Assembly (NCBI GenBank): GCA_963676875.1
Contig: OY781436.1
Span: forward strand, 2,294,001 to 2,358,000
DNA length: 64,000 nt
Direction of reading: 5' to 3'
Source: UBA6244 sp963676875
GTDB lineage: Bacteria; Bacteroidota; Bacteroidia; Bacteroidales; F082
Under the pieces are notes generated by a model. The model saw nothing but the letters and a program-made list of their open reading frames with translations. It was not told the DNA's origin and did not search any database. This document shows positions 63,311-64,000 of this stretch, piece after piece; the stretch's first letter is position 1, and each line of letters begins with the position of its first letter. The position numbers and the translations under genes are program-made.

Positions 63311-63895
63311 GATTCAAGGTTCAGAATTCAAGAATTTGGATTTTTGGGATGTTTGATCGCAATTGGCCAACGGCAGCCTCAAAAGCTTTACGGCGAGAGC
63401 AACCGTCATGGTGCTAATCTATTGATATTTATGCCCTACGGGTACTGGGCGACAATAAAGCAACCGAATAAATCGAATAGTCCGTAGGGCTTCAATATCC
63501 ATAGCATAGATCGGAGCATGTTATTTTGTCCGTAGGACATCAACAATTAATAAATCATATTAAATGCAGGATTCAAGGTTCAGAATTCAAGAATTTGGAT
63601 TTTTGGGATGTTTGATCGCAATTGGCCAACGGCAGCCTCAAAAGCTTTACGGCGAGAGCAACCGTCATAGTGCTAATCTATTGATATATATGCCCTACGG
63701 GTACTGGGCGACAATAAAGCAACCGAATAAATCGAATAGCCCGTAGGGCTTCAATATCCATAGCATAGATCGGAGCATGTTATTTTGTCCGTAGGACATT
63801 AACAATTAATAAATCATTTTAAATGCAGGATTCAAGGTTCAGAATTCAAGAATTTGGATTTTTATGATGTTTGATCGCAATTGGCCAACGGCAAT
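63311..63895. repeat. 2.3 tandem copies of a 259-bp unit with triloop hairpins
   Basis: Units start at 63311, 63570 and 63829 (partial), exactly 259 bases apart and nearly identical. Each begins GATTCAAGGTTCAGAATTC and contains TGTCC-gta-GGACA, GCCC-gta-GGGC (perfect in copy 2) and CCC-tac-GGG. It has no conserved reading frame. The style, intergenic units with 3-base-loop palindromes in tandem, matches the 233-bp array at 27248-28228, but the sequence differs. Confidence 0.92.
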
Positions 63896-63917
63896 GCCAA
63901 TAACCCCCTCAAATAAA

Positions 63918-64000
63918 CTACCCAAATACCTCCGTCCGGATGCCCAGGGCTTCCACCTGACTGGCGATTGTTTGCAGCTCATCCGTTGAAATTTTTTCCA
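63918..64000 (-). CDS. 3' end of an unrecognised gene
   Basis: The last 26 codons before a TAG at 63918-63920 read ...DELQTIASQVEALGIRTEVFG. The frame is open to the window edge and uses codons like its neighbours. Too short to name. The sequence is not the hydrophobic end expected for MreD, the common upstream neighbour of mrdA. Confidence 0.6.
   Translation of the reverse strand, partial: EKISTDELQTIASQVEALGIRTEVFG

Overview
The window looks like a chromosomal segment of a Bacteroidota bacterium, most likely order Bacteroidales or a close relative. Evidence: a gingipain-type (C25) secreted protease; many promoters with the Bacteroidota -7 box TAnnTTTG instead of a sigma-70 -10 box; few obvious Shine-Dalgarno sequences; an F-type ATP synthase operon of six genes without beta and epsilon; an exbB-(membrane protein)-exbD-exbD cluster; and a B12-dependent class II ribonucleotide reductase. 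The exact genus cannot be given from sequence alone.

Layout. 1-3834: N-terminal 1278 residues of a C25 protease (minus), running off the left edge. 4039-5634: lipA-lipB (plus), de novo lipoate synthesis. 5689-12953: minus-strand housekeeping genes (recO, pheS, a cyclophilin, a Nudix hydrolase, mtnA-type isomerase, an M20 amidohydrolase, a PQQ-propeller lipoprotein), with two 8-bp microsatellites and one decayed copy of a hairpin repeat. 13139-18234: atpB-E-F-H-A-G (minus). 18445-18942: SnoaL-like lipoprotein. About 18950-23100: an accessory island with three copies of a repeated leader plus gene start, one full-length member followed by a translationally coupled small membrane protein, an orphan membrane protein, and a three-gene toxin-antitoxin module between two ~395-bp direct repeats. 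23271-26864: xdhC-type gene, dnaG, MBL hydrolase. 27248-28228: 4.2 tandem copies of a 233-bp unit with triloop hairpins. 28591-38034: PD40/outer-membrane barrel protein, half-size TauE, class II RNR, tRNA-Ser(GGA), exbB-exbD cluster. 38300-43183: RNase R, oligopeptide-type double ABC ATPase, AraC regulator. 43401-47953: secreted protein, lactonase lipoprotein, prs, rplY (L25/Ctc), pth. 48076-56383: a leucine/isovalerate degradation cluster (liu type) with a CoA transferase. 56552-63053: PpiD/SurA-like foldase, a secreted protein, rodA and mrdA (PBP2). 63311-63895: 259-bp tandem repeat. 63918-64000: 3' end of an unrecognised gene.

How genes work together. The minus-strand operon mccB-ech-mccA-acd-scoA-scoB plus a divergent HMG-CoA-lyase-like gene would take isovaleryl-CoA/3-methylcrotonyl-CoA to acetoacetate and acetoacetyl-CoA. 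The acyl-CoA dehydrogenase has a short-chain-type catalytic Glu rather than the isovaleryl type, and the lyase homologue has Gln where HMG-CoA lyases have the catalytic Cys, so two steps of the textbook pathway are uncertain. The mrdA-rodA pair forms the elongasome glycosyltransferase/transpeptidase. The most unusual stretches are the 18950-23100 island, the triloop-hairpin tandem repeats, and the lyase homologue.
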